This document shows, piece after piece, positions 49,757 through 59,300 of a stretch of DNA of 64,000 nt. The position numbers were made by a program, and so were the translations under genes. The notes below the pieces were generated by a model. That model saw nothing but the letters and a program-made list of their open reading frames with translations, had not been told where the DNA came from and ran no database searches. This DNA is from Trebonia sp963822615. GTDB lineage: Bacteria > Actinomycetota > Actinomycetes > Streptosporangiales > Streptosporangiaceae. Location: the NCBI GenBank assembly GCA_963822615.1, contig CAWGIM010000016.1, forward strand, positions 124,001 through 188,000. The letters run 5' to 3'. Every line of letters starts with the position of its first letter. The stretch's first letter is position 1.

Positions 49757-51675
49757 CGGCCGCCCGGGTTACCGCCCGGGTCGGCTCCCCACCCCAGGGC
49801 CACCGGGTCGAACGCGTTCTCCAGGTAGATCTGGTGCCACAGGGAGAACACCACCAGCGACCACACCTGGCGCCAGCGGACGCCCGGGTCGCCGTCGCGG
49901 AACCGGCGCAGCAGGTCCGCCACCGCGTCACGGTCCAGCCACTCCTCGGTCCGGGCGGCGTTTACCACGTGCTCGGCGTAGCCGGAAAGCTCACCGTGGA
50001 ACCAGTGGCCGATCGGCACCGGGAACCCGAGCTTGCGGCGCTCCGCGCTCTCCTGCGGCAGCAGGCTGCCGACCGCCTCGCGCAGCGCGAACTTGGTGGT
50101 GGCGGCGGCCGTCTTCTCCGCCCGGGCGAGCCGGCTGGCCACCCCCATCACCTCGCGGTCGAGGAACGGGGTGCGCAGCTCAAGGCCGTGCGCCATCGAC
50201 GCCCGGTCCGCCTTCACCAGGATGTCGCCCGGCAGCCAGGTGTTGATGTCGACCAGCTGCATGGTGGCCACGTCGTCCAGCCCGGCCGCCTCCGCCTGGT
50301 CGAAGACGGGGCCGGTCACGTCGTACGCGGTGCCGCCGCCGTACCGGGCGAGCTGGTCGACCTGGCTGGCCGGGAACACGTTCGCGTTGCCGATGTAGCG
50401 GCTGCGGAGCGGGATCGCGATCCGCGCCAGCAGCCCCTTGCCCCGCTGCCCGGACGGCATCCGGTCGGCCATCGCCTGGGCGATCGACCGGCCTGAGCCG
50501 GGCATCCGGGTCGCCGCCCGGACCACGCCCGGCTGGTAGTACACGCCGTAGCCGCCGAACAGCTCGTCCGCCCCCTCGCCGGACAGCACCACCTTGACGT
50601 GCCGCCGCGCCTCCCGGGAGGCGAACCACAGGCCGACCGCGGCCGCGTCCGCCAGCGGGTCGTCGAGCTGCCAGATGATCTGCGGCAGGCTGGCGGCGAG
50701 CTCCTGCGGGGTGATCAGGTACGAGAAGTTCCGCAGCCCGAGCGCCGCCGCCGTCTGCTGCGCCTCGTCGATCTCGCTGTAGCCGGGCCGGGCGAACCCG
50801 GCCGTGAACGTCGGCATGGCCGGCTTCGTCTCGGCCGCGATCGCGCAGATCGCGGCCGAGTCCACCCCGCCCGACAGGAACGCGCCGACCGGCACGTCGC
50901 TGCGCAGGTGGGCGGTGACCGAGCCGCGCAGCGCGGCCAGCACCCGCTCCGGGGTGTCGGCGGCGGGCGACTTGGCCGGCCGCAGCATCGGCCGCCAGTA
51001 GCGCGACGGCCGGTCCGGCGGCCCGCCCGGTCGCACCACCAGGTAGCTGGCCGGCGCCAGGCAGTTCACCGGGGGCGTCATCGTCGACGGTGGCGGCACG
51101 TACTGGAACGACAGGTACCGGCGCAGCGCGTCCGGGTCGATCACCGAGACCTCGCCCGGCCCCAGCAGCGCCTTGCGCTCAGACGCGAACCGGAACTGGC
51201 GGCCGCCCTCGGCCAGCGTGTAGTACAGCGGCTTGATGCCGAAGGGGTCCCGCGCGCAGAACAGCTCCCCGGCGCGGGCGTCCCAGATGGCGAAGGCGAA
51301 CATGCCGCGCAGCCGCCGCAGCGCCTCCCTGCCCTCGGCCGCGTAGGTCTCGAGCAGCAGCTCGGTATCCGACCGGCCGCGCAGCGCCACCCCGCGCTCG
51401 CGCAGCCGCTGCGCCAGCTCGGCGTAGTTGTAGATCTCGCCGTCGTAGACGATCGTGAAACGGCCGTCGGCCGACCGCATCGGCTGCCGCCCGGCGGCTG
51501 ACGGGTCGATCACCGCCAGCCGCCGGGCGCCGAGGGTTACCGGGCCGTCCGAGATCAGGTGCTCGTCATCCGGCCCCCGGTGCGCCATCCGGCGCAGCGC
51601 ACGGAGAACCCACTCCGCGTCCGGCCTGGACCGTGTTCCGCCAGCCAGTGCGAGGCACCCCGCGATCCCCGACAC
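49753..51675 (-). CDS. asnB: Asparagine synthetase (glutamine-hydrolysing)-like, Ser in place of Cys2
   Basis: This protein has a two-domain asparagine synthetase B architecture, 640 residues. The glutaminase half shows RRMAHRGPDDEH, GARRLAVIDPSAAGRQP and FTIVYDGEIYNY, and the synthetase half has the PP-loop FLSGGVDSAAICA near residue 265 and VVLSGEGADELFGGYGVYY. The annotated frame starts VSGIAGCLALAGG, so the nucleophile normally at residue 2 (MCGIAG) is Ser. The bases just upstream read ATG TGT in another frame; removing two bases (CG) would give MCGIAG exactly. It is therefore either a natural loss of glutaminase activity or a two-base indel. The product may be asparagine or an amidated small molecule or wall component. 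Confidence 0.88.
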   Translation of the reverse strand: MSGIAGCLALAGGTRSRPDAEWVLRALRRMAHRGPDDEHLISDGPVTLGARRLAVIDPSAAGRQPMRSADGRFTIVYDGEIYNYAELAQRLRERGVALRGRSDTELLLETYAAEGREALRRLRGMFAFAIWDARAGELFCARDPFGIKPLYYTLAEGGRQFRFASERKALLGPGEVSVIDPDALRRYLSFQYVPPPSTMTPPVNCLAPASYLVVRPGGPPDRPSRYWRPMLRPAKSPAADTPERVLAALRGSVTAHLRSDVPVGAFLSGGVDSAAICAIAAETKPAMPTFTAGFARPGYSEIDEAQQTAAALGLRNFSYLITPQELAASLPQIIWQLDDPLADAAAVGLWFASREARRHVKVVLSGEGADELFGGYGVYYQPGVVRAATRMPGSGRSIAQAMADRMPSGQRGKGLLARIAIPLRSRYIGNANVFPASQVDQLARYGGGTAYDVTGPVFDQAEAAGLDDVATMQLVDINTWLPGDILVKADRASMAHGLELRTPFLDREVMGVASRLARAEKTAAATTKFALREAVGSLLPQESAERRKLGFPVPIGHWFHGELSGYAEHVVNAARTEEWLDRDAVADLLRRFRDGDPGVRWRQVWSLVVFSLWHQIYLENAFDPVALGWGADPGGNPGGR

Positions 51676-51693
51676 ATGTCACCCCCGGGCAGC

Positions 51694-52491
51694 TCACTTC
51701 GGCTGGAACCTGATGCCGCCGTCGAACCGCACTACCTCCGCGTTAACGTAGTCGTTCTCGATCAGCGACCGGACCAGGTGGCCGAACTCGTCCGGCCGCC
51801 CGAGCCGCTTCGGGAATACCACCGGAGCCGCCAGCCTGGCAAGGAACTCGTCCGCGTCGCGGCCCTCGCCGGCGATGGACTTGTAGATCGGCGTGTAGAT
51901 CACGCCCGGGCAGATCGTGTTAACCCGGACGCCGATGACCGCCAGGTCGCGCGCGGCGGGAACGGTCATCCCGATGATCCCGCCCTTGGACGCCGAGTAG
52001 GCGACCTGCCCGGTCTGCCCCTCGATGCCGGCCACCGAGGACGTGTTGATGATCACGCCGCGCTGGCCGTCCTCGTCGGCCGGCTCGGTCTTCGCCATCG
52101 CCGAGGCCGCCAGCCGCAGCACGTTGAAGGTCCCGGTCAGGTTGACCGCGATGACCTTCGCGAAGCCGGCCAGCTCGTGCGGCGAGCCGTCGCGGTTGAC
52201 GGTGCGGGCCGCGTAGCCGATCCCGGCGCAGTTCACCACCGACCGCAGCGGCCGGCCGGACGACTCGGCCGCCGCCAGTGCCGCCAGCACGTCGTTCTCG
52301 TCGGTAACGTTCACCTTGACGAACTCGCCACCGGTCTCGGCCGCGACCTGCTGGCCGGCCTCGCTGTTGAGGTCGGCGATGATGACGTAAGCGCCCGCGG
52401 CCGCGAGCACGCGAGCCGTCGCCTCGCCCAGGCCGCTGGCGCCGCCGGTGACAATCGCGGAAGATCCATTCAGCTGCATGGCTGCGAGCAT
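51694..52491 (-). CDS. Short-chain dehydrogenase/reductase, 3-hydroxyacyl-CoA dehydrogenase type II-like
   Basis: This NAD(P)-dependent SDR has 265 residues. The cofactor loop is AIVTGGASGLGEATARVL, an Asp in VIIADLNSE suggests NAD preference, and NCAGIGYAARTVN and the catalytic Ser (TSSVAGIEGQTGQVAYSASKGG with YxxxK) are intact. Similarity in length and the PKRLGRPDEFGHLVRSLIEN segment points to the HSD10-like 3-hydroxyacyl-CoA dehydrogenases of fatty acid breakdown. The ATG at 52491 follows GGTGG; a second ATG at 52479 (MQLNGSSAIV) is equally plausible. It is divergent from plsX. Confidence 0.85.
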   Translation of the reverse strand: MLAAMQLNGSSAIVTGGASGLGEATARVLAAAGAYVIIADLNSEAGQQVAAETGGEFVKVNVTDENDVLAALAAAESSGRPLRSVVNCAGIGYAARTVNRDGSPHELAGFAKVIAVNLTGTFNVLRLAASAMAKTEPADEDGQRGVIINTSSVAGIEGQTGQVAYSASKGGIIGMTVPAARDLAVIGVRVNTICPGVIYTPIYKSIAGEGRDADEFLARLAAPVVFPKRLGRPDEFGHLVRSLIENDYVNAEVVRFDGGIRFQPK

Positions 52492-52604
52492 AGTTCCACC
52501 GCCTGCCGGGAGTGCTTGCCAGCTTGGCGATAATGACTGCGCAAGCCGTCAACGCCTGGCCACAGAAGGGGCCTACGTATGAGAAACGGCCAACGGAGAC
52601 AGGC

Positions 52605-53732
52605 GTGAGCCAGGTGCCCCCCGATCATGATGACGCCCACGAGCTAGCCCCTCCCCTGCCTGCCCTGGCGCTGCAAGCCCTGGCGGGCGAGCCGGTGATC
52701 GCAGTCGACGCGATGGGCGGCGACTACGCACCGGACGAGATCGTCGCGGGCGCGCTCGCCGCGCAGCGGGAGAACGGCGTCACCACGCTGCTGACCGGGC
52801 CGCCGGCCCGGCTGCGGCCGGTCATCGCCCGGCTCGGGGCCGGCTCCGAGCTGCGGGTGGTGCCCGCCGAGGACGTGGTCGGCATGGGCGAGGGCGCCCT
52901 GGCCGGGTTCCGCCGGCCCCGGTCGAGCATCGCCGTCGCCTGCCAGCTGGTCCGGCGCGGCCAGGCCAGCGCCGTCGTCTCGGCCGGGTCGACCGGCGCG
53001 ATCGTGGCCAGCGCCAGGCACCGGCTGCTGCCGCTGGCAGGGGTGCCGCGTCCCGGACTGGCGGTGCTGCTGCCCACCCACCCCAAGCCGACCGTGCTCA
53101 TCGACGCGGGCGCCACCGCCGACCCCAAGCCGGAGATGCTGGTGCAGTTCGGCCAGCTCGGGGTGGCCTACGCGCAGATCGCGCTCGGCATCGCGGAACC
53201 CCGGGTGGGCCTGCTCACCATCGGGGCGGAGCCGGGCAAGGGGAACGCGCTGACCCGGCGGGCGCACGAGCTGCTGGCGGCCGAGCCGCAGGGCGGCGCG
53301 CTGCCGCTGAACTTCGCCGGCAACGTCGAGGGGGGCGACCTGATGGCGGGCGCGGTGGACGTGATCGTCACCGACGGGTTCACCGGCAACGTAGCGCTGA
53401 AGACCCTGGAGGGCGCCATGCGGTTCGCCGCGGGCGAGCTGCGGCTCGCGCTCACCAGCAGCCGGGTCGCCCGCCTGGGCGCTACCCTGCAGCGTCGCGG
53501 GCTGCGCGAGCTCGGCCACCGCCTGGAGCCGGAGACCTACGGCGGCGCGGCGCTGCTCGGCCTGGGCGGCACCGTGGTAATCGCGCACGGCGCCTCCACC
53601 GCGCGCGCGGTGACCGCCGCCTGCGCGCTCGCCGCCAACCTGACCCGGGGCGACATCACCGAGAAGATCCGGGAGCGGATCGGCGCCAGCGACCAGCGCC
53701 GCGGCACCCACTTCCTGCGCCGGGAGCGGTAA
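52605..53732 (+). CDS. plsX: Phosphate acyltransferase
   Basis: PlsX makes acyl phosphate from acyl-ACP for phospholipid synthesis. It has 375 residues. AVDAMGGDYAPDEIVAGALAA is the family N-terminus. Later come AVVSAGSTGAIVASARHRLL, GATADPKPEMLVQFGQLG, NFAGNVEGGDLMAGAVDVIVTDGFTGNVALKTLEG and the typical end. The GTG at 52605 is preferred because GGAG lies 6 bases upstream; the frame is open upstream without a good start signal. It is not beside rpmF or rnc as in many bacteria, so it may be a second copy. The next gene, argS, follows 31 bp later. Confidence 0.92.
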   Translation: MSQVPPDHDDAHELAPPLPALALQALAGEPVIAVDAMGGDYAPDEIVAGALAAQRENGVTTLLTGPPARLRPVIARLGAGSELRVVPAEDVVGMGEGALAGFRRPRSSIAVACQLVRRGQASAVVSAGSTGAIVASARHRLLPLAGVPRPGLAVLLPTHPKPTVLIDAGATADPKPEMLVQFGQLGVAYAQIALGIAEPRVGLLTIGAEPGKGNALTRRAHELLAAEPQGGALPLNFAGNVEGGDLMAGAVDVIVTDGFTGNVALKTLEGAMRFAAGELRLALTSSRVARLGATLQRRGLRELGHRLEPETYGGAALLGLGGTVVIAHGASTARAVTAACALAANLTRGDITEKIRERIGASDQRRGTHFLRRER

Positions 53733-53763
53733 TTGAATTCCGCCGCCTCGATAGGCTTAATGC

Positions 53764-55503
53764 ATGCCAGATCCACAGCAGGTCCTCAGCGCGCGGGTAC
53801 GCGACGCCCTGGTAGCCGCCTACGGCGCGGGCTACGCTGACGCGGACCCGCTGATCCGACCGTCGGCCTTCGCCGACGCGCAGTCCAACGTGGCGCTGCC
53901 GCTGGCCCGGCAGCTCGGCCGGGCCCCGCGGGACATCGCCGCCGAGATCGTCGCCCGGTTCGACGCCGGCGAGGTGACCGAGCCGCCCACGGTGAGCGGT
54001 CCCGGCTTCATCAACTTCCGGTTCACCGACGCCTGGATCGGCCAGCAGGCGACCGGGGTGCTCAACGACCCCCGGGCCGGGGTCCCGGTCACCGCCGCGC
54101 CGAAGACGGTGATCGTCGAGTACTCCTCGCCCAACATCGCCAAGGAGATGCACGTCGGGCACCTGCGCTCGACGATCGTGGGCGACGCGATCGCCCGGGT
54201 CACCGAGTTCATGGGCGACCACCTGATCAGGGACAACCACGTAGGCGACTGGGGCACGCCGTTCGGCATGCTGATCGAGCACCTGATCGACGTGGGCGAA
54301 GACTCGCCCGAGGCCGGGCTGCTGCGCACCGACCCGAACGCCTTCTACCAGGCGGCGCGGGTGAAGTTCGACTCCGACCCGGTGTTCGCCGACCGGGCCA
54401 GGGAGCGGGTGGTCAAGCTCCAGTCGGGCAACGACCCGGCCACCATCGCGCTGTGGGCCGAGCTGGTGGACATGTCCAAGGCCTACCTGCGGGACACCTA
54501 CGCCCGGCTGCGGGTCACGCTGACCGACGCGGACATCAGGGGCGAGTCGTTCTACAACGACATGCTGGCGGGGGTGGCCGACGACCTGTCGGCGCAGAAC
54601 CTCGCGCGGATCAGCGACGGCGCCCTGTGCGCGTTCCCGGCCGGGTTCGCCAGCCGGGACGGCAGCCCGCTGCCGGTGATCATCAGGAAGAGCGACGGCG
54701 GCTACAACTACTCCAGCACCGACCTCGCCACCATCAGGTACCGGGTGGACAAGGTCAACTGCGACCGGGCGATCTACGTGGTCGGCTCCGACCAGTCGCT
54801 GCATTTCCGCATGGTGTTCGCCGTCGCCCGGGAGGCCGGCTGGCTGCCGGAGCGGGACGACTTCGAGCACGCGCAGATCGGCATGGTGCAGGGCAAGGAC
54901 GGGCACCGGCTGCGCACCCGGGCAGGCGACCTGGTCAAGCTGAGCGACCTGCTGACCGAGGGCGTTGAGCGGGCCCGGGCCATCCTCGACGAGACGGACC
55001 GGGACGACGACGGCCTCGACCTGGACGCGATCGCCGAGGACGTCGGGATCGGCGCGATCAAGTTCGCCGACCTGTCGACCGCCCGGGACAGCGCCTACAT
55101 CTTCGACTGGGACCGGATGATCTCCTTCAAGGGGGAGACCGGGCCCTACCTGCAGTACGCGACCGCCCGCATCAGGTCCATCTTCCGCAACGCGGGCATC
55201 GCGGAGTCGGACCTGCACGGCCCGATCCTGGTCACCGAGCCGGCCGAGCGGGAACTGGCCCGCAAGCTGCTCGACTTCGGCGGGGTCGTCGCCCTGGTCG
55301 CGGAGACCGCCGAGCCGCACCGGCTGTGCGGCTACCTGTTCGAGGTGGCCAGCCTGTTCACCCGGTTCTACGAGCAGTGCCCGGTCCTCAAGGCGGCCGA
55401 CGAGCAGGCCAGGCAGTCCCGGCTGGCGCTGTGCGCGGCGGTGCTGAGGGTGCTGACCACCGGCCTCGGGCTGCTCGGGGTGCCGCTCCCCGAGCGCATG
55501 TAG
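53764..55503 (+). CDS. argS: Arginyl-tRNA synthetase
   Basis: ArgS charges tRNA-Arg. It is 579 residues. The HIGH-like motif appears in YSSPNIAKEMHVGHLRSTIVGD near residue 120, GDWGTPFGMLIEHL follows, and the KMSKS-equivalent region is MVQGKDGHRLRTRAGDLVKL near 380. The DALR anticodon domain follows and the chain ends GLLGVPLPERM, the typical terminus. ATG at 53764 and the N-terminal Arg-tRNA synthetase domain are intact. It is convergent with the aat gene. Confidence 0.95.
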   Translation: MPDPQQVLSARVRDALVAAYGAGYADADPLIRPSAFADAQSNVALPLARQLGRAPRDIAAEIVARFDAGEVTEPPTVSGPGFINFRFTDAWIGQQATGVLNDPRAGVPVTAAPKTVIVEYSSPNIAKEMHVGHLRSTIVGDAIARVTEFMGDHLIRDNHVGDWGTPFGMLIEHLIDVGEDSPEAGLLRTDPNAFYQAARVKFDSDPVFADRARERVVKLQSGNDPATIALWAELVDMSKAYLRDTYARLRVTLTDADIRGESFYNDMLAGVADDLSAQNLARISDGALCAFPAGFASRDGSPLPVIIRKSDGGYNYSSTDLATIRYRVDKVNCDRAIYVVGSDQSLHFRMVFAVAREAGWLPERDDFEHAQIGMVQGKDGHRLRTRAGDLVKLSDLLTEGVERARAILDETDRDDDGLDLDAIAEDVGIGAIKFADLSTARDSAYIFDWDRMISFKGETGPYLQYATARIRSIFRNAGIAESDLHGPILVTEPAERELARKLLDFGGVVALVAETAEPHRLCGYLFEVASLFTRFYEQCPVLKAADEQARQSRLALCAAVLRVLTTGLGLLGVPLPERM

Positions 55504-55524
55504 CGCGGGGTCACCGCCAGCCGG

Positions 55525-56325
55525 TCAGGCCTCCGGGCCGAGCAGCCGCCGGGCCGGGAGCCTGCCGCCCGCCAGCGGCAGCGGCTCCGGCGGCCGGCTG
55601 GCCAGCGACTCCGCCAGCAGCTTCAGGTAACGCTCGCGCGGCAGCAGCTCGGCGCCCAGCGAGCGCAGCAACGGGCCGTCCCACTGTGCGTCGATGACCG
55701 TGCCGCCCGCCGCCGCCAGCCGCGCCCCCAGGTCGGCGACGGCGATCGCGGCCGCGCCCGGGTGCCGCCCGAACAGCGAGTCCCCGCTGATCAGGGTGCC
55801 GATGCCGATCCCCATGGCCCCGCCCACGAGGTCATCGCCCAGCCACACCTCGATGCTGTGGGCCCAGCCCGCGGCGTGCAGCTCGGTCAGCGAGCCGAGC
55901 AGCCGGTCGGTCAGCCAGCGCGGCTCACGGCCGGCCCGGCACTCCTCGGCGACCCGCCGGAAGTCAGCGTTGGCGGTCGTGCAGAGGCCGTCGCGGCGCA
56001 GCCGCTTGCGCACGTTGCGGCCCAGGTGCAGGCTGGCCGCGCCGACCACCGGGCGCGGGTCAGGCGACCACCAGGCCGCCCAGTACGGGTCGTCCCGTTC
56101 CTCGCCGACCAGGGCGATCGCCCCCGACGCCACCTGGTCCTCGTACCGGATCTCGTTGAGCCCGCGGAAGAAGTCGTCCGGGGCGGGCAGCGGCACGATG
56201 CCCCGCCGGCAGGCGGCCAGCAGGCTGTCCGGGCTGAGGTCGGCGCAGAAGGCCACCGGGCTGTCCGCGCCGGTTCCGGCCGCGAACCGGAACGAGTCCC
56301 AGTCCGGGTAGCGGCTAGGCGACAT
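55525..56325 (-). CDS. aat: Leucyl/phenylalanyl-tRNA-protein transferase homologue, coupled to an NRPS gene
   Basis: This is an Aat-family aminoacyl-tRNA transferase, 266 residues. Family blocks are LSPDSLLAACRRGIVPLP, WAAWWSPDPRPVV, NVRKRLRRDGLCTTANADFRRV, EPRWLTDRLLGSLTELHAAGWAHSIEVW and the C-terminal GGTVIDAQWDGPLLRSLGAE. The usual FxGESMFS motif reads LISGDSLFGR, a conservative change. Classical Aat moves Leu, Phe or Met from tRNA to proteins with N-terminal Arg or Lys for degradation. Its ATG overlaps the stop of the NRPS gene by 11 bp, so the two are translationally coupled. This suggests a small-molecule role: adding an amino acid from tRNA to a carrier-bound aminoacyl group. A housekeeping N-end-rule role remains possible. 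Confidence 0.85.
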   Translation of the reverse strand: MSPSRYPDWDSFRFAAGTGADSPVAFCADLSPDSLLAACRRGIVPLPAPDDFFRGLNEIRYEDQVASGAIALVGEERDDPYWAAWWSPDPRPVVGAASLHLGRNVRKRLRRDGLCTTANADFRRVAEECRAGREPRWLTDRLLGSLTELHAAGWAHSIEVWLGDDLVGGAMGIGIGTLISGDSLFGRHPGAAAIAVADLGARLAAAGGTVIDAQWDGPLLRSLGAELLPRERYLKLLAESLASRPPEPLPLAGGRLPARRLLGPEA

Positions 56326-59300
56326 GGGCCGGCCGCTGCCCGGGTGGCGCCGTCAGGTAGCCGGTGCGCATCAGCCGGTCGAGGTTGCGGTCAAGCAGCC
56401 GGCCGCCGACCGGCGCGAAGGCGATGCCGCTGCCCCGCAGCGCGGCCTCGGTGTTGGTCCGCTGGTAGTCCGGGAAGACGCCGCTGAAGTACATCTCGGC
56501 CACCGTGATGCCGGCCGGGCCGCGGTTCACGAACAACGGCAGGAACGCCGCCATCGGATGCGACGGGTCGCGGGCGGCCTGCTCCGCCAGCGCGCGCACC
56601 CAGTCGGCATACGGGATCTGCTCGATCCGGTACCCGCGGCCGCGCAGCCGCTCGACCAGGGTGCCCAGCGGCGCGCTGGCCGGGCTGGCGAGGTGGTACG
56701 TGCGCCCGGTGGCGCCCGCGGTGACCGAGATGTGCCTGATGGCGGCCGCGCAGACGTCGGCCGCCACGTAGTCAAGCGGCAGGTCGATGTCCGGCGCCAG
56801 GCCGGTGTCGGTGATGAACCTGATCAGGGCGCACATCTCGGTCGCGGTGTGCCACGCGCCGGTGCGCATGCTGCCCACGATGTCCAGCGGCCGGTAGACC
56901 GCCACCGGGAGCCCCGCCCGGCCCGCTGCCCGCAGCAGCTCCTCGGCCACGTACTTGGTCTCCACGTAGCCCATCCGCAGCAGCTCCGGATGGGCCAGCG
57001 GGGTTTCCTCGGTCACCGCGCGGACACCGGACATGCCCAGGCCGGCCAGCACCGCCGTGGTCGACACGTAGTGCAGCGGGATGCCGCGGGAGCGCCCGGC
57101 CAGCCGGATCAGCTCACGGGTGCCCGCCACGTTGGCCGCCCGCAGCTCCTGGTAGGGGTAAATGAAGTTGACCAGCGCGCCCGCGTGGTAGATCACGTCG
57201 ATGCGCTGGGCCAGGCGGCGGAAGGCAGGCTCGGTGAGCCCCAGCCGGGGCTCCGACAGGTCGCCCGGCAGCGGCACCACCCGCCCCGGCGGCGGGGCGG
57301 GCAGCTCGTAGCGGGCGGCCGCCCGGGCGATGCGGGACAGCGCGGCCGCCTCGCCGTCCGCCCGGACCAGGCAGTGCACCCGGGCACCGGTGGCCGCGGT
57401 CAGCTCGCTCAGCAGGTGCGCGCCGAGGAACCCGGTCGCCCCGGTGAGCAGCACCTCACGGGGGGCCCGCCAGGCCGGGCCGGGGTCCGCCCCGGACCGG
57501 ATGACCCCGCCGAGCCGCGCCTCGGCCGCGAAGTCGATCTCGCCCTGGTCGCCGTCCGGGCTCAGCCTCCCCGCGGTGGCCTCCGTCGCGGCGGCGGCGA
57601 AGCCGCGCAGGGTGGGGTCGCGGAGCAGGCGGCGGGTGAGCGGCTGCACCGAGTCGGCCGGGATGCCGAGCATCGCCCGGGTGTGCGCGAGCATCTCCGC
57701 CGCCAGCAGCGAGTTGCCGCCGAGCGCGAAGAAGTCGTCGTCCAGGCGGACGCCGCCCCGGCCGAGCAGCCGTCCCCACAGCGCCGCCAGCCCGGCCTGC
57801 ACCGGCGTCTGCCGCTCGGCCGCGGGCAGCCGGTCGCCGGCCGCGGTAATGCCGCCCGCCGCGACGCCCGGCGGCGCCCCCTCGGGCGGGTGACCGGGCG
57901 ACTCGGGATGCGGCAGGTGGTGGCGGGCGACGAACACCGCCGGGATCATGTACCCGGGCAGCCGTTCGGCCAGGTAACGCCGCAGCACGGCGGCGGGCGG
58001 ATGGTCGCGGGGCTCCTGGCCGGACGAGGCCTGCGTGGAGGCGGGCCGGGGGCGGGCGGGCGGGGTGGAGGTTGGCCGGGGGCGGGCGGGCGGGGTGGAG
58101 GTTGGCCGGGGGCGGGCGGGCGGGGTGTAATAAGCCACCAGGCGGGTGTCCCCCGAGCTGCGGTGCGTCGCCTTGACCAGCACCTCGCCCACCTCCGGGT
58201 GCCCGGCCAGCACCGCCTCGATCTCCCCGGGCTCGACCCGGAAGCCGCGCACCTTGAGCTGCCGGTCCGCCCGGCCCGCGACCTCGAGGCTGCCGTCCGC
58301 CAGCCACCGGCCCAGGTCCCCGGTACGGTACATCCGGCTGCCGGGAGCGCCGCCCGGGTCGGGCAGGAACCGCTCCGCGGTCAGCTCCGGCTGCCCCAGG
58401 TAGCCTCGGGCGACCACCGGGCCGCCGATGAAGACCTCCCCCGGCGTGCCCGCGGGCACCGGGTCGAGCTGGTCGTCGAGCACCATCGCGCGCGCGCCGC
58501 CGGCCGGCTGGCCGACCGGGACCGGCGCCCGCGGGCCAGCCGCGGCCAGCCAGGGCCCCACCTCGAACAGGGCCGAGGTGATGGTGGTCTCGGTCAGCCC
58601 GTAGGCGTTGACCAGCCGTGCCCAGGGGGCCGCGCGCAGCGCGGCCCGGCAGTCGTCCTGGTCTGCCTGCTCGCCGCCGGTGATCATCAGCCGCACCGAC
58701 CGCAGCCGCTGGTCGGACGGCTCGGCCAGCGCCAGCACCGGGTGCCAGTAGGCGGGCGTCAGGTCGATGACCGTCACCCGCCTGCGCTCGATGCCGCGCA
58801 GCACTTCCGAGGGCGCCATCGTGCCGGGCGGCGGCAAGACCAGGGTCGCGCCGGCCGTCAGGGCGGTGAGCGCCTGCTCGATGGAGGTGTCGAAGGCCAT
58901 CGCGGCGACCTGTGCCACCCGGTCGCCCGGGGTGAGCTGGTAGGCGGCGGTCATCGCGGCGATAACGCCGGCCAGGCTGCCGAAGCTGACCGCGACCGCC
59001 TTGGGGTCACCGGTCGACCCGGAGGTGTAGATGACGTAGGCGAGGTTGTCCGGGTGCGGACGGGTCACTGGTCCCGCCGCCGGCCCTTCGTCATCCCCGG
59101 CCACCGCCAGCAGTCGCTGGCCGGCCACCGGGAAGTCGTCCGCGCGGGCGGTCAGCACCGCCACCGGGCCGGCCTGGGAGCAGATCTGCTCCAGCCGGTC
59201 GGCTGGCAGCGAGGGATCGAGCGCCAGGTAACCGCCGCCCGCGCGCATGATGGCGAGCAGGCCGGTGATCCAGTCGACGCCCCGGTCCAGGTGCACGCCG

